A stretch of DNA of 64,000 nucleotides from Oscillospiraceae bacterium (GTDB lineage Bacteria > Bacillota > Clostridia > Oscillospirales > Acutalibacteraceae). Numbering within the stretch: position 1 is the stretch's first letter; each line of letters opens with the position of its first letter. The translations under genes and the position numbers were made by a program. The notes under the pieces are model-generated. The model was not told the origin of the DNA. It was given only the letters and a program-made list of their open reading frames with translations, and ran no database searches. Location of the stretch: assembly GCA_015066105.1 (NCBI GenBank), contig SVOY01000001.1:310001-374000 (forward strand), read 5' to 3'. This document shows positions 48,254 to 56,552 of this stretch, one piece after another.

Positions 48254-49344
48254 ATTTCAAGATTCTAGATTTATTTTGCGGTGCAGGTGGATTATCTTAT
48301 GGTATGCATCAAAATCCGCACTTCCAAACAGTTGTTGCTTTGGATGTCAATGAAAAATTAGCAATAACATTAAAAAACAATATGCCTGAAGTGGATGTCA
48401 TTGTAGGTGATATAAAAGACCAAGGTATAAAAGATAAAGTTATTGATTTATCTTTAAAGCACGGAGTTAATATGATTATAGGCGGTCCGCCTTGTCAGGG
48501 ATATTCAATGAAGGGCAAAAAATTGGGTTTAGAGGATCCCCGCAATTTTTTGTTTATTGAATACTTGAATTTTGTCGAAAGGCTTCAGCCTGAAGTCTTT
48601 GTAATCGAAAATGTAAAAACATTGCTTTCAACATCAAAGGGTTGGTTCAAAGAGCAGATACTTTCCGCTATTAAAAATTTAGGTTATTTTGTAGATGTAG
48701 GTGTTCTTAAGGCATCTGATTTCGGCGTTCCCCAAACAAGAGAAAGAACGATTTTTATTTGTTGCAAAAATAAAAAAATAACACTTCCCTTACCGACCGT
48801 TGAAAAGCCTGTTACGGTAAGAGAAGCAATTGAAGATTTAGCTTATTTGAATTCAGGCGAAGGCGAATTTGAGTTGCCCTATTCAACAGAAGCAACATCT
48901 GAATATCAGAAACTTATGAGAGAAAACAGTACAAAGTTGTTTAATCACAAAGCTTCTGACCATGCGGAAATTGCAATAAAAAAATTAGAAATGATACCAC
49001 CCGAAAAAGGAAAAGAATGTTTACCCAAAGAAATGCTCGGAAAACAGCAGTTTAATTCTACTTGGGGCAGATTGAAATGGGATGAACCTTCTCCAACGAT
49101 AGACACAAGGTTTGATGCGGCATCCAACGGCACAAATAACCATCCGTTTTTGCATCGTGCAATTACACCGAGAGAAGCTGCAAGATTACAGTCTTTCGAT
49201 GACAGATATGTTTTTTACGGCGGTAAGGTTGCTATCAGAACGCAGATTGGAAATGCCGTGCCACCATTAATGGCAAAAGCTATTGCAGATAAAATTTACA
49301 ATTCTTTTGTTATGGATGAAGATAAAGGAGACCGAAAAGCATGA
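48250..49344 (+). CDS. C5-cytosine DNA methyltransferase
   Basis: It is predicted to methylate C5 of cytosine at a restriction site. The track begins at 48235, but the motif I N-terminus MNFKILDLFCGAGGLS fixes the ATG at 48250, overlapping the upstream stop as ATGA and giving 364 residues. The conserved blocks are complete: GGPPCQGYS (catalytic Cys), ENVKTL, QTRERTIF and the closing IGNAVPPLMAKAIA. The target-recognition domain is short. It overlaps the LAGLIDADG-like gene by 4 bases. Confidence 0.93.
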   Translation: MNFKILDLFCGAGGLSYGMHQNPHFQTVVALDVNEKLAITLKNNMPEVDVIVGDIKDQGIKDKVIDLSLKHGVNMIIGGPPCQGYSMKGKKLGLEDPRNFLFIEYLNFVERLQPEVFVIENVKTLLSTSKGWFKEQILSAIKNLGYFVDVGVLKASDFGVPQTRERTIFICCKNKKITLPLPTVEKPVTVREAIEDLAYLNSGEGEFELPYSTEATSEYQKLMRENSTKLFNHKASDHAEIAIKKLEMIPPEKGKECLPKEMLGKQQFNSTWGRLKWDEPSPTIDTRFDAASNGTNNHPFLHRAITPREAARLQSFDDRYVFYGGKVAIRTQIGNAVPPLMAKAIADKIYNSFVMDEDKGDRKA

Positions 49345-50213
49345 ATACACAAATGGCATATCTTATTGGTATGATTCTTGGCAACGGTGAGGTTCAGCGA
49401 AAGCCTGACGCCACAACAATCACTATTGAGCTGCCGCACAAAAACTTAATTGATGATGAAGGTAGAGAGGTTGCAGTATATGTAAAAAGCAGTTTGGCTG
49501 ATATCAGAGGTGTTATCGAACCTCTGATAGGTCATTCCTTGCCTATATCTGAAACAAAAAAAGCAACACAGTTTTCTTTCACAAAGCCTAATGAAGATTA
49601 CACCATGCGTGAAATCCTTAGGTTTATAGGTAATGGCGTTCATCATTCAACTATGACGATGAACAGTGAACTTTTTGGCATGACAACTGATGAGAAAAAA
49701 GAACTTTTACGAGGAATGGCTGATGTTACAGGTTATATCCGTAAAAGTAATATTGCTTTCGGTCAAGATGGTTGTCACAGAGTTTACATAGAAATTCCCG
49801 GTAATTGGCAATTGGTTATAGATATAGCTAATATGTTAAAAGATTTGGATATTCCCGTTCAGACAATTGACTTTGGTCACCCTAATTTCAGAGATTCAAA
49901 CTTAAAAAAGTATAATGAGGGTAAACCATACTATTGGAAAAAGGAACATCAGGTTAAGATATGGGCAAACGAGTTTTTGCCTATAGGTTTTAACATTGTA
50001 CATAAGCAACGTGCTTTAGAAAAATACGCTGATGAGTTATTGGAGTATTTAGACGAAAAGAAAACGCATGAGTTCTATTGGCAGAAAAAACCAAGACGAA
50101 AAGAAAAGCCGATTCACCCTATGGAAAATGATGATTGTTTACCTGAAAACATAAGAGGTAAGCATTATGAATCTTGGACAGAATTAGCAAAGGATTTAGG
50201 TTATGGTGAATAA
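49341..50213 (+). CDS. LAGLIDADG-like protein, probably DNA-binding only
   Basis: The 290-residue protein contains two segments that align with LAGLIDADG helices: AYLIGMILGNG at residues 6-16 and ELLRGMADVTGYI near residue 130. In both, the position of the catalytic Asp is occupied by Asn or Thr, so strand cutting by this protein is doubtful. Basic segments (KKPRRKEKPIH) follow. It is locked by 4- and 11-base overlaps between a C5 methyltransferase and a PD-(D/E)XK protein, which suggests it is the specificity part of a restriction enzyme. The homology is judged by motif only. Confidence 0.6.
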   Translation: MNTQMAYLIGMILGNGEVQRKPDATTITIELPHKNLIDDEGREVAVYVKSSLADIRGVIEPLIGHSLPISETKKATQFSFTKPNEDYTMREILRFIGNGVHHSTMTMNSELFGMTTDEKKELLRGMADVTGYIRKSNIAFGQDGCHRVYIEIPGNWQLVIDIANMLKDLDIPVQTIDFGHPNFRDSNLKKYNEGKPYYWKKEHQVKIWANEFLPIGFNIVHKQRALEKYADELLEYLDEKKTHEFYWQKKPRRKEKPIHPMENDDCLPENIRGKHYESWTELAKDLGYGE

Positions 50214-50706
50214 TGTAAAAAAAGAAGTTGAGCTTTATGCTGATATGTGCACTTGGCTTCAATCATATTTGAATGATAAATACAAAAATAAAAAATGTAA
50301 TATTCATGTTGTGGATTGTCATTCAGTTTATCTCGATTCCATATTGGAACAATACGGGATTATACAGTATTATCCTCAGGTTGTGGGTGTAAAAATAGAA
50401 ATTGATGTTCTTGGTATGGTTATATGGGAAAACAAAGCTGAAATTTTCTTTATTGAAGCAAAGAAAACACAATTGACACTTCAGAATTTAGGTCAGCTTC
50501 TTGTTTATTGTAAACTTTGTAATCCCGAGGAAGCATATCTATTGTCTTCTGCCGGATTGGGCAGCTTGGACAAGGTTCTTAACATTTTAGGCAGAGAGGA
50601 TTTATTAGATTTCGGAAGCGGCAAGAGAATCAAGAAAATGAAGGTTGCTAAATGGGATGTTGTACGCAACACCATTGATAATCATTCTATAATTCCAAAG
50701 ATATAA
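50203..50706 (+). CDS. PD-(D/E)XK-type nuclease, candidate restriction subunit
   Basis: The 167-residue protein has a plausible catalytic core: IEIDVLGMVIW (Asp), then FFIEAKKTQ (Glu-x-Lys) about 18 residues on, and LGQLLVYCKL. This spacing and the helix after the E-x-K fit the PD-(D/E)XK fold. It is last of four genes with 4-, 4- and 11-base overlaps behind two methyltransferases, so it is the best candidate for the cutting activity. The protein is short and has no obvious DNA recognition domain; that role may fall to the LAGLIDADG-like partner. Confidence 0.65.
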   Translation: MVNNVKKEVELYADMCTWLQSYLNDKYKNKKCNIHVVDCHSVYLDSILEQYGIIQYYPQVVGVKIEIDVLGMVIWENKAEIFFIEAKKTQLTLQNLGQLLVYCKLCNPEEAYLLSSAGLGSLDKVLNILGREDLLDFGSGKRIKKMKVAKWDVVRNTIDNHSIIPKI

Positions 50707-50921
50707 TTTTAATGAGTTCAAATTTTAAAAACTATTTTTGTAAAGGTATGACACATTTTTTAGGATATGAGAACAAGAACGTCAATAATAAGTGAAGTAA
50801 TACAGGAATAATATTCAAAAATTATTTAAGAAAAGTATCCTGATTATATTCACAAACAAATGAATAATCTCATCTGTTTGTATCAAATTTAAAATGTTTT
50901 GTGAGTGACTATCGAGGTATT

Positions 50922-52418
50922 ATGGGTAATTTAAATATTCCACCAGAATGCGAAAAATACGGGAAAGAAATTGATCGTTTACTTGATGAAGAAAAGTATG
51001 ATGAGTTGGCAACTTATATTGAATCAGTAGAAATTTACGGACAAACACATTCTACTTCCGAGTATGCAGTTGTTTTTTATTATCTTGGCACAGGATATAG
51101 TGAATTGGCAAATGATGCGAGTAAAAACGAGACCGACAATTCTGATATAGCATATGTTGAGTATAGAAGAAAATCACTTTACTATTTCAGAAAAGCTATA
51201 TCTTTGCTTGATCATACTGATGATACTAAAACGTTATTCCATCTAATATACACTAATTATGCAAACAGTTTGGATGCTTGCGGCAGAGTAATAGAAGCAT
51301 TGAGAATATATCGAAAAGCGATATGTTTGTCTGACAATTTTGGAATGGCTATTGGTAATTATGGGAGAGCATTAAACTTTTATGCCAACATTGTAAATGA
51401 TTCAGGACATTACAAAGAGTTGCACTGTTTTGCCTACCGTGCGCTAAAAAAAGCTCTTGAAACCATAGATCCTAATATGCATTTATATGCTAAACGTTTT
51501 TTTGAAGGGTTGGTTAATGAATATGAATCTTTAACTCCTTCGGATATTTTATCTGCCTCGATTGTTTTTAAGCAATATGATTTGGGCGAAAGCGAGGAAA
51601 CGTCATATAGAAAATGGTGTTTAGAGAATCATCTGTTTTTAACGCCGCTTAACGATGTTATAGAATATGAATCTGCATTTGCTCACGATCCTTTAACAAT
51701 TACTCGATACACTGAAAATGTAGAAAAAGATGAGTTATCATCAGATCAAGGAGTGAATCCACCAAGATGGTTTGCTATGTTAAATCAGCTCAAAGAGGAG
51801 TTTATCTATGCTCGCTATTTATGTTATGAGGGTTCTGAAAATATAAAAGAACTACACTTTGCAGATAAAGATGTAAAATTATCGTTGTCTGATTATGATT
51901 ATGTAAATTACTCTATCAGGTTAGAACAATTGAAATCTGCATTTAGACTTCTGTTCTCCGTCTTTGACAAAGTTGCATTCTTTGTAAATGATTTTTGGAA
52001 TATGGGATTTACGGAAAGACAAGCTGACGCTCGCCATATTTTTCTATCAAACAAATTACCCCAGACTAATATTGCCTTGACTGCTCTGTATTGGAGCTAT
52101 AGCGAATTTGTCAAAGATTTTTGGCCAAGTGAGGTTGCATCTGAAAGAGATTTATACACATTAAGAAATGCACTTGAACACAAATATGTTAAAATACATG
52201 AGCATCCTAACAATTATAAACTAGAAATCGCTGATGATAACTTCTATCATATTAGTGAACAAACGCTAATAGAACAATGCGTTCGTTTAGTGGAACTAGC
52301 AAGAGAATGTATTATGTACCTCGTATATGCTATTGATATCGAGGAAAGTAAAAAAGAAAAGGACGAGGATGCGGTGACCTTAAATATTATTGATTTTGAT
52401 GATGAATGGAAAATTTAA
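50922..52418 (+). CDS. LA2681-type HEPN protein with TPR-like N-terminus
   Basis: This is a probable RNA-targeting HEPN protein of a defence system. The GTG start at 50901 lacks a good binding site; the ATG at 50922 follows GAGG and gives 498 residues. The N-terminal 200 residues form TPR-like helical repeats (YFRKAISLL, ALRIYRKAICLS). The C-terminal half resembles the LA2681-like HEPN domain, with the R-x4-H motif in LRNALEHKYVK near residue 425. It begins after a 215-base spacer that contains one stray copy of the 22-base element repeat. Confidence 0.7.
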   Translation: MGNLNIPPECEKYGKEIDRLLDEEKYDELATYIESVEIYGQTHSTSEYAVVFYYLGTGYSELANDASKNETDNSDIAYVEYRRKSLYYFRKAISLLDHTDDTKTLFHLIYTNYANSLDACGRVIEALRIYRKAICLSDNFGMAIGNYGRALNFYANIVNDSGHYKELHCFAYRALKKALETIDPNMHLYAKRFFEGLVNEYESLTPSDILSASIVFKQYDLGESEETSYRKWCLENHLFLTPLNDVIEYESAFAHDPLTITRYTENVEKDELSSDQGVNPPRWFAMLNQLKEEFIYARYLCYEGSENIKELHFADKDVKLSLSDYDYVNYSIRLEQLKSAFRLLFSVFDKVAFFVNDFWNMGFTERQADARHIFLSNKLPQTNIALTALYWSYSEFVKDFWPSEVASERDLYTLRNALEHKYVKIHEHPNNYKLEIADDNFYHISEQTLIEQCVRLVELARECIMYLVYAIDIEESKKEKDEDAVTLNIIDFDDEWKI

Positions 52419-52465
52419 ATAAATAGAAGTTAATAAGATTCAATACTGAGCAAAGAGGGATAATT

Positions 52466-53584
52466 GTGGCAAAAATGAAAAATGATCTTAAACGTGAGAT
52501 ATTTAGAGAGCTTTGTCAACATAAAGAAGAACTAAAAAATGATGTCGAATTTGTGCAAAGAATTATTAATGAACGTTTGGCATATATACCGCATAAAAAA
52601 TTGTATAAATTTCGTTCCTGTTCAATTAATAGTTTTAAAACCTTAGAAGAAAGTTGCATTTGGATGTCTCCTGCAAGTAGTTTTGATGATCTGTTCGACA
52701 ATACAATTAATATTGATTTAGTGCAAAATAGCAGAGAAATAAAGAGTTGGGTTTATAATAGTTTTCCTGTATTTTGTTTTGATTTAGCAAAAAGTTTCTG
52801 TGAGTCTAATGGTGAAGATGTCCCTTATAATCACAACGATTTTTTGGAGTATATTGATACTTGTTTAGATAATAATGGGAGCCCAATAATTGATAGAGAA
52901 CGTAATTTTATAGAATCGCGTGTTGCACACGATGACGCTGACCGAATGAATGAAATTTTTTCACTTTTAAAAGAGCTTAGAGAAAAGTTTGCGGCAAACG
53001 AAGAGCAAATGGTTGATTCGATTTCAAATGCAATTAACGATGCACGTACATATATGCGGGATGCTACATTAGTTTATTGTATGACTGAGAACTATGATAA
53101 TCCGACATTATGGGAAAGATATGCAAACAAATACACCGGCTTTTGCATAGAGTATTATTTTGGTGATTTTTTAAAAAAAGAATTTGAGGATTATAAAAAT
53201 TTATGTTTCTTATTTCCTATGAGCTATTGTAAGAAAAAACCATATTTTGATATGGTTCCTTTTATAGATAATACTTGTCGACGTACTATTTATAAAGAAG
53301 AGAATGCTTGTAGGGATTTAGACTTAGATGTAGAATTGAATATGCAACTTCATTATAAAAATAAAGAATATGAATTTGAACATGAATGGAGATTTTCAAT
53401 AAATAATAAATCTAATAACAAACAGTATTTTCCTTATATTAATGCAATTTATGTCGGAAAGGATATAAAGCCCGGTAACCTAAATAGACTTTGTAGCATA
53501 GCAAGAAAGCTTGGCGTACCTATTTACAAACAAATTCCTAATAAAGCAAATAATGGATTCGAATATATAAAAATACTTCTTTAG
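52466..53584 (+). CDS. DUF2971 family protein
   Basis: DUF2971 proteins are widespread in defence islands; their activity is unproven. The 372-residue protein shows the hallmark pattern: LYKFRSCSINSF near the start, a DDLFDN segment, LWERYANKYTGFCIEYYF in the middle and EFEHEWRFSIN toward the end. The start is a GTG with GAGGG 6 bases upstream. It follows the HEPN gene by 47 bases and precedes the DUF6414-like gene by 41, all in the same direction. Confidence 0.75.
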   Translation: MAKMKNDLKREIFRELCQHKEELKNDVEFVQRIINERLAYIPHKKLYKFRSCSINSFKTLEESCIWMSPASSFDDLFDNTINIDLVQNSREIKSWVYNSFPVFCFDLAKSFCESNGEDVPYNHNDFLEYIDTCLDNNGSPIIDRERNFIESRVAHDDADRMNEIFSLLKELREKFAANEEQMVDSISNAINDARTYMRDATLVYCMTENYDNPTLWERYANKYTGFCIEYYFGDFLKKEFEDYKNLCFLFPMSYCKKKPYFDMVPFIDNTCRRTIYKEENACRDLDLDVELNMQLHYKNKEYEFEHEWRFSINNKSNNKQYFPYINAIYVGKDIKPGNLNRLCSIARKLGVPIYKQIPNKANNGFEYIKILL

Positions 53585-53625
53585 AGGCAGGATTAATCTA
53601 GCGACAATTCAAAGGTGGTATATTG

Positions 53626-54417
53626 ATGGCAAAAACTATTAACAAAATTATTTATTTTGACAAAGAAACCATTCGTAATATTCTGCAAGAGCAGGACCAT
53701 GGAGAACTATCAAAAACAATTGATATTTCTTCTTCTGTTCAAAATGAAGGTTCTGTTTCTGCGGAAGCGTCAGCAAAACTTAAATTGGATGTACCTTTAA
53801 TTTCTCGAATTTCCTTTCTTTTCTCTGGTAAAATAGATGCTTCATATATGATTAAACGTGACAGCACGACAACTATTTCTTCAACTGAAATATCAGAATT
53901 TGAGAAATTAAAACCATTATTAGTTCCTATCTCAAATGTTCAATTAACAGACATCGAAAACTCTTCAACATCTCTGCGTGTGGCTGGTGGATATCTTAAA
54001 ATTGTAAAAGGCGGTGTTGATGGTTTAGATACAAAAGAATTTAAAACAGTAATGGATAGTTACGATGGTTATGATACATATAAAGTTGATGACAAACGTT
54101 ATGTACGATTTAATAATACAGCTTTTGTTAGTAATTATAAACGAAATGACTTGCTTTCTACAACAATGAACTTGTTCTGTATTCCGGTAGGTTCTTTTGA
54201 TAAAGAGCGTTTTGATTTTATGAAAGAAATCGGGAAAATGGAACGTCTTATATCAACAGCAGAACAACCACAAACGCTATCTGAATTATATCCTCCTACA
54301 ACACCAGCAACAAAGGAAACTAAATCTGATTCTATTCAAGAAAGTGAAACCGACAAAATAACTCTTTATGATGTATTATACGCTTGCGTTTCGGTGGGGG
54401 ACGAAAATGGAAGATAA
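53626..54417 (+). CDS. DUF6414-like protein
   Basis: The function is unknown. The 263-residue protein starts INKIIYFDKETIRNIL and has a repetitive Ser/Lys beta-like middle (NEGSVSAEASAKLKLD), a pattern I associate with DUF6414 but cannot verify. The C-terminus is Thr/Glu/Ser-rich and probably flexible. The ATG at 53626 follows AAAGGTGG; the TTG one codon upstream is less likely. Its last 11 bases overlap the AAA+ gene, so the two probably act together. Confidence 0.5.
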   Translation: MAKTINKIIYFDKETIRNILQEQDHGELSKTIDISSSVQNEGSVSAEASAKLKLDVPLISRISFLFSGKIDASYMIKRDSTTTISSTEISEFEKLKPLLVPISNVQLTDIENSSTSLRVAGGYLKIVKGGVDGLDTKEFKTVMDSYDGYDTYKVDDKRYVRFNNTAFVSNYKRNDLLSTTMNLFCIPVGSFDKERFDFMKEIGKMERLISTAEQPQTLSELYPPTTPATKETKSDSIQESETDKITLYDVLYACVSVGDENGR

Positions 54418-55534
54418 ACGTAAATATCATATAATCATTGGTTCAAAAGCTTTTTTTGATGAAATGTTGACTGATTTCTCTGAAGAAGATGATGTGGCTA
54501 CTTTTTTAGAGTTAGTCAAGCTTTCAGATGCTTCTAAAAATAGCCGTTATCCTTTTGAAGACTATGCAGAAAAATTAGTTATTAAAAATAACAATTATCA
54601 TGGTATTGTTGATGCTGCGCATGACCGATTGGGGCCGTTAATTGAAGATTTAACAACAGATGATGCTGAAATTTATGTGCACAATCCACCAAGAATTCTT
54701 AAGGAGTATCTAGAAGACCAGTATAAGCGTTCAATTATTGAACTTGATATTTCTTGCGAAAAATATAAAATGCAACGTGACACAACATTATTTGCTGAAA
54801 ATATTAAGAACATATCTTCGAATATATTTGGTCAACAAAGAGCTATTGAAGAAGTAAGTAAAAGCCTTTGGTATCTTACTACTGTAAAAAGAGAAAAACC
54901 ATATGTTATTATGCTTTATGGTAATAGTAGTCTTGGTAAAACTGAGTTGGTAAAAGAAGTATCAAAAAAATTCTTTGATGGGAAATCTTTAGAAAAGCAT
55001 TTATCTATGTTTAAAAATAATAATTATTCTGAATATTTTTTTGGAGATGCACCTAACCGTAGGAGCCTCGGCTTTGACCTGTTGGAACGTGAATCTAACT
55101 TGATTTTCTTTGACGAATTAGATAAATGCCCTGAACACTTTTTTTCAGCATTTTATACTTTGTTTGATAACACTATGTTTAAAGATGCTACATATGATGT
55201 GGATGTTTCAGGTATAGTCATTTTCCTTACATCTAACTATCAAACAGAAGAGGAAATGAAAAAACAATTAGGACTTCCAATTTTTTATCGAATAGATAAA
55301 ATGATTCATTTTAACGACTTTGATCATTCTACAATATATGAAATAGTAAAAAATGAAATAGAAGCAAGAGAAGGTGAGTACAAAGATAAACTGACTTCAG
55401 AAATGGTGTATGCTGCTGTAAGTCCATTTATTTCGACAAGCGGAGAAAATGCCAGAACCATTAAATATAAGGTTCAACAAGTTATAGAAGAATTATTATT
55501 CCAAGAAGTTGTGAAAGAACTATTGCAACAGTGA
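54407..55534 (+). CDS. ClpB-like (AAA_2) AAA+ ATPase
   Basis: This is a single-module AAA+ ATPase of a presumed defence system. The 375-residue protein has a distinct N-terminal region (about 1-135), then Walker A MLYGNSSLGKTE near residue 173, Walker B NLIFFDELDKC, sensor 1 FLTSNYQ and an arginine-finger-like FYRIDKMIHF. The fold is that of ClpX/ClpB D2 modules, but no substrate domain is recognised. The ATG lies inside the DUF6414-like gene behind GGTGGGGG. It is the last cargo gene before the right end of the element. Confidence 0.75.
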   Translation: MEDKRKYHIIIGSKAFFDEMLTDFSEEDDVATFLELVKLSDASKNSRYPFEDYAEKLVIKNNNYHGIVDAAHDRLGPLIEDLTTDDAEIYVHNPPRILKEYLEDQYKRSIIELDISCEKYKMQRDTTLFAENIKNISSNIFGQQRAIEEVSKSLWYLTTVKREKPYVIMLYGNSSLGKTELVKEVSKKFFDGKSLEKHLSMFKNNNYSEYFFGDAPNRRSLGFDLLERESNLIFFDELDKCPEHFFSAFYTLFDNTMFKDATYDVDVSGIVIFLTSNYQTEEEMKKQLGLPIFYRIDKMIHFNDFDHSTIYEIVKNEIEAREGEYKDKLTSEMVYAAVSPFISTSGENARTIKYKVQQVIEELLFQEVVKELLQQ

Positions 55535-55576
55535 TTATAATAAAGTGACACGGAACAACTTTATCCCTTTAAAGTA

Positions 55577-55605
55577 TTGACATCTCATTTTATATGTGCT
55601 ACAAT
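55577..55605 (+). promoter_or_regulatory. Strong promoter with no gene behind it
   Basis: TTGACA (55577-55582) and TACAAT (55600-55605) are exactly 17 bases apart and point right, toward the att site. No ORF follows before 55800. It could make a small RNA, or in the circular element read across attP toward the xis-int genes. Confidence 0.65.
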
Positions 55606-55787
55606 TCATTTGCAATAGTAAAACAACAGAGCTTAAAGTGGCCCCAAAATCCACTCGGGGGGAGTGTTTGTCTCTCGTGATACTGTCCGTGATGCGATAT
55701 TGTGATACCATATCTTAAAAGGGCAGTTTTGACCCCTCTGAAGCCCCTGTTTTACAGCGTTTTTTAACAAATTTTTGCAAAACTAAG
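55606..55787. other. Right-end non-coding region of element 1
   Basis: No gene is seen. The region holds GTGATACTG and GTGATACCA words shared with the left end, a short C/G hairpin (CCCC...GGGG near 55640-55665) and an AT-rich stretch just before the att repeat. Confidence 0.5.
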
Positions 55788-55800
55788 TGAGTGGGAATAA
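55788..55800 (+). repeat. attR of element 1 / attL of element 2
   Basis: This is an exact copy of TGAGTGGGAATAA from the guaA end. It bounds element 1 on the right, and because a second integrase gene follows in the same orientation, it probably also serves as the left att site of element 2. Confidence 0.8.
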
Positions 55801-55809
55801 TAAAAACAC

Positions 55810-55849
55810 AGCCGAGAACCCAGACAGCATAAGGGTTTTCGGCTTTTTA
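55810..55849 (+). terminator. Hairpin terminator next to attR
   Basis: The arms AGCCGAGAACCC and GGGTTTTCGGCT (one G-T pair) flank an 11-base loop and are followed by TTTTTA. It may be a duplicate of the original guaA terminator or belong to the left end of element 2. Confidence 0.75.
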
Positions 55850-55964
55850 CTTCTCGTTTTGATAACGGTTTGATAACACCTTTAATCACCCTGGTTATTG
55901 TGTGTCAACACTGGCTTGCAGGTAAAGAGTAATCTTTACAGGCTTATAAGTATTCTATATAACT

Positions 55965-56003
55965 AAATCCCTTACAGATGAAAAAATCATCAGTAAGGGA
56001 TTT
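55965..56003. terminator. Terminator of the element 2 repressor gene
   Basis: The 11-base arms AAATCCCTTAC and GTAAGGGATTT, with an inner GATG/CATC pair, lie just past the stop of the leftward repressor gene. Confidence 0.8.
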
Positions 56004-56010
56004 TTCGCGT

Positions 56011-56520
56011 TTATTTATATAAATCGAGAAAAGCATCGCTAATCCATTGAGGGGGAGTCTTAACCCATTTCTGAGCTTCGTCAAATTTGGGGAAGTTGTA
56101 TCTCCATTGATCATATTCATCTTTGCTTATCTCATCATTATTGTATTTTTGAGATTGTTCAGCCCAAGCAGAGATTGATTTTTCAATAGAAGAACTTGCG
56201 GGTTTGTTATTATCAATAGTTAAGCATACTTTTCCGTCGAAGAATTCAGCCTTGAATCCGTAAATATCTTCAAGAGCAAAAAGTGTATGCATAAGACCTT
56301 GCTCATCTTCGATGTTTGGTACATTCAGAGCAAGAGGGGAAATATCAAAAATTCCTGCAAGTGTTTGAGTTAATTCAGCCTTCGGCGTTCTTGTGCCAGA
56401 TTCATATTGAGCCATACGGATATCAGCTGTCTTTTCGTCAAAGCCTGCTAACATACCAAGATACTTTTGAGTAAAACCTTTTAAATTACGCATAAAGCGA
56501 ATTCTTTCGCCGATTGCCAT
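56011..56520 (-). CDS. XRE-family repressor of element 2
   Basis: It is probably the master repressor keeping xis and int silent. The 169-residue protein has an N-terminal helix-turn-helix (ERIRFMRNLKGFTQKYLGMLAGFDEKT, AQYESGTRTPK) and a C-terminal region of unknown fold (PPQWISDAFLDLYK); there is no LexA-type protease site. The ATG at 56520 with AGGAG 8 bases upstream is preferred to the GTG at 56529. It is divergent from xis across a 189-base region with four operator-like sites. Confidence 0.85.
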   Translation of the reverse strand: MAIGERIRFMRNLKGFTQKYLGMLAGFDEKTADIRMAQYESGTRTPKAELTQTLAGIFDISPLALNVPNIEDEQGLMHTLFALEDIYGFKAEFFDGKVCLTIDNNKPASSSIEKSISAWAEQSQKYNNDEISKDEYDQWRYNFPKFDEAQKWVKTPPQWISDAFLDLYK

Positions 56521-56552
56521 ATTTATCACTCCTAATATGTATTACATCTTGA

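Larger units (their letters stand above)
38530..55800 (+). mobile_element. Element 1: integrative mobilizable element in guaA
   Basis: The element spans about 17.26 kb from the 13-bp repeat in guaA to its copy at 55788. Backbone order is repeat array, xis-like, int, mobC-like, RepA-like ATPase, iterons, oriT-like hairpins, MobV relaxase, DUF6809-like, tnpV; defence cargo follows. It has a relaxase but no type IV secretion genes, so transfer would need a helper element. Backbone genes are moderately AT-rich and the cargo more so, unlike the chromosome. Both boundaries are read directly from sequence; the ability to excise is inferred. Confidence 0.85.

Noticed and set aside
49341-50213. Active homing endonuclease
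   Set aside because: Both catalytic Asp positions of the LAGLIDADG helices appear substituted, and the gene is embedded by overlaps in a methyltransferase operon rather than in an intron or intein.
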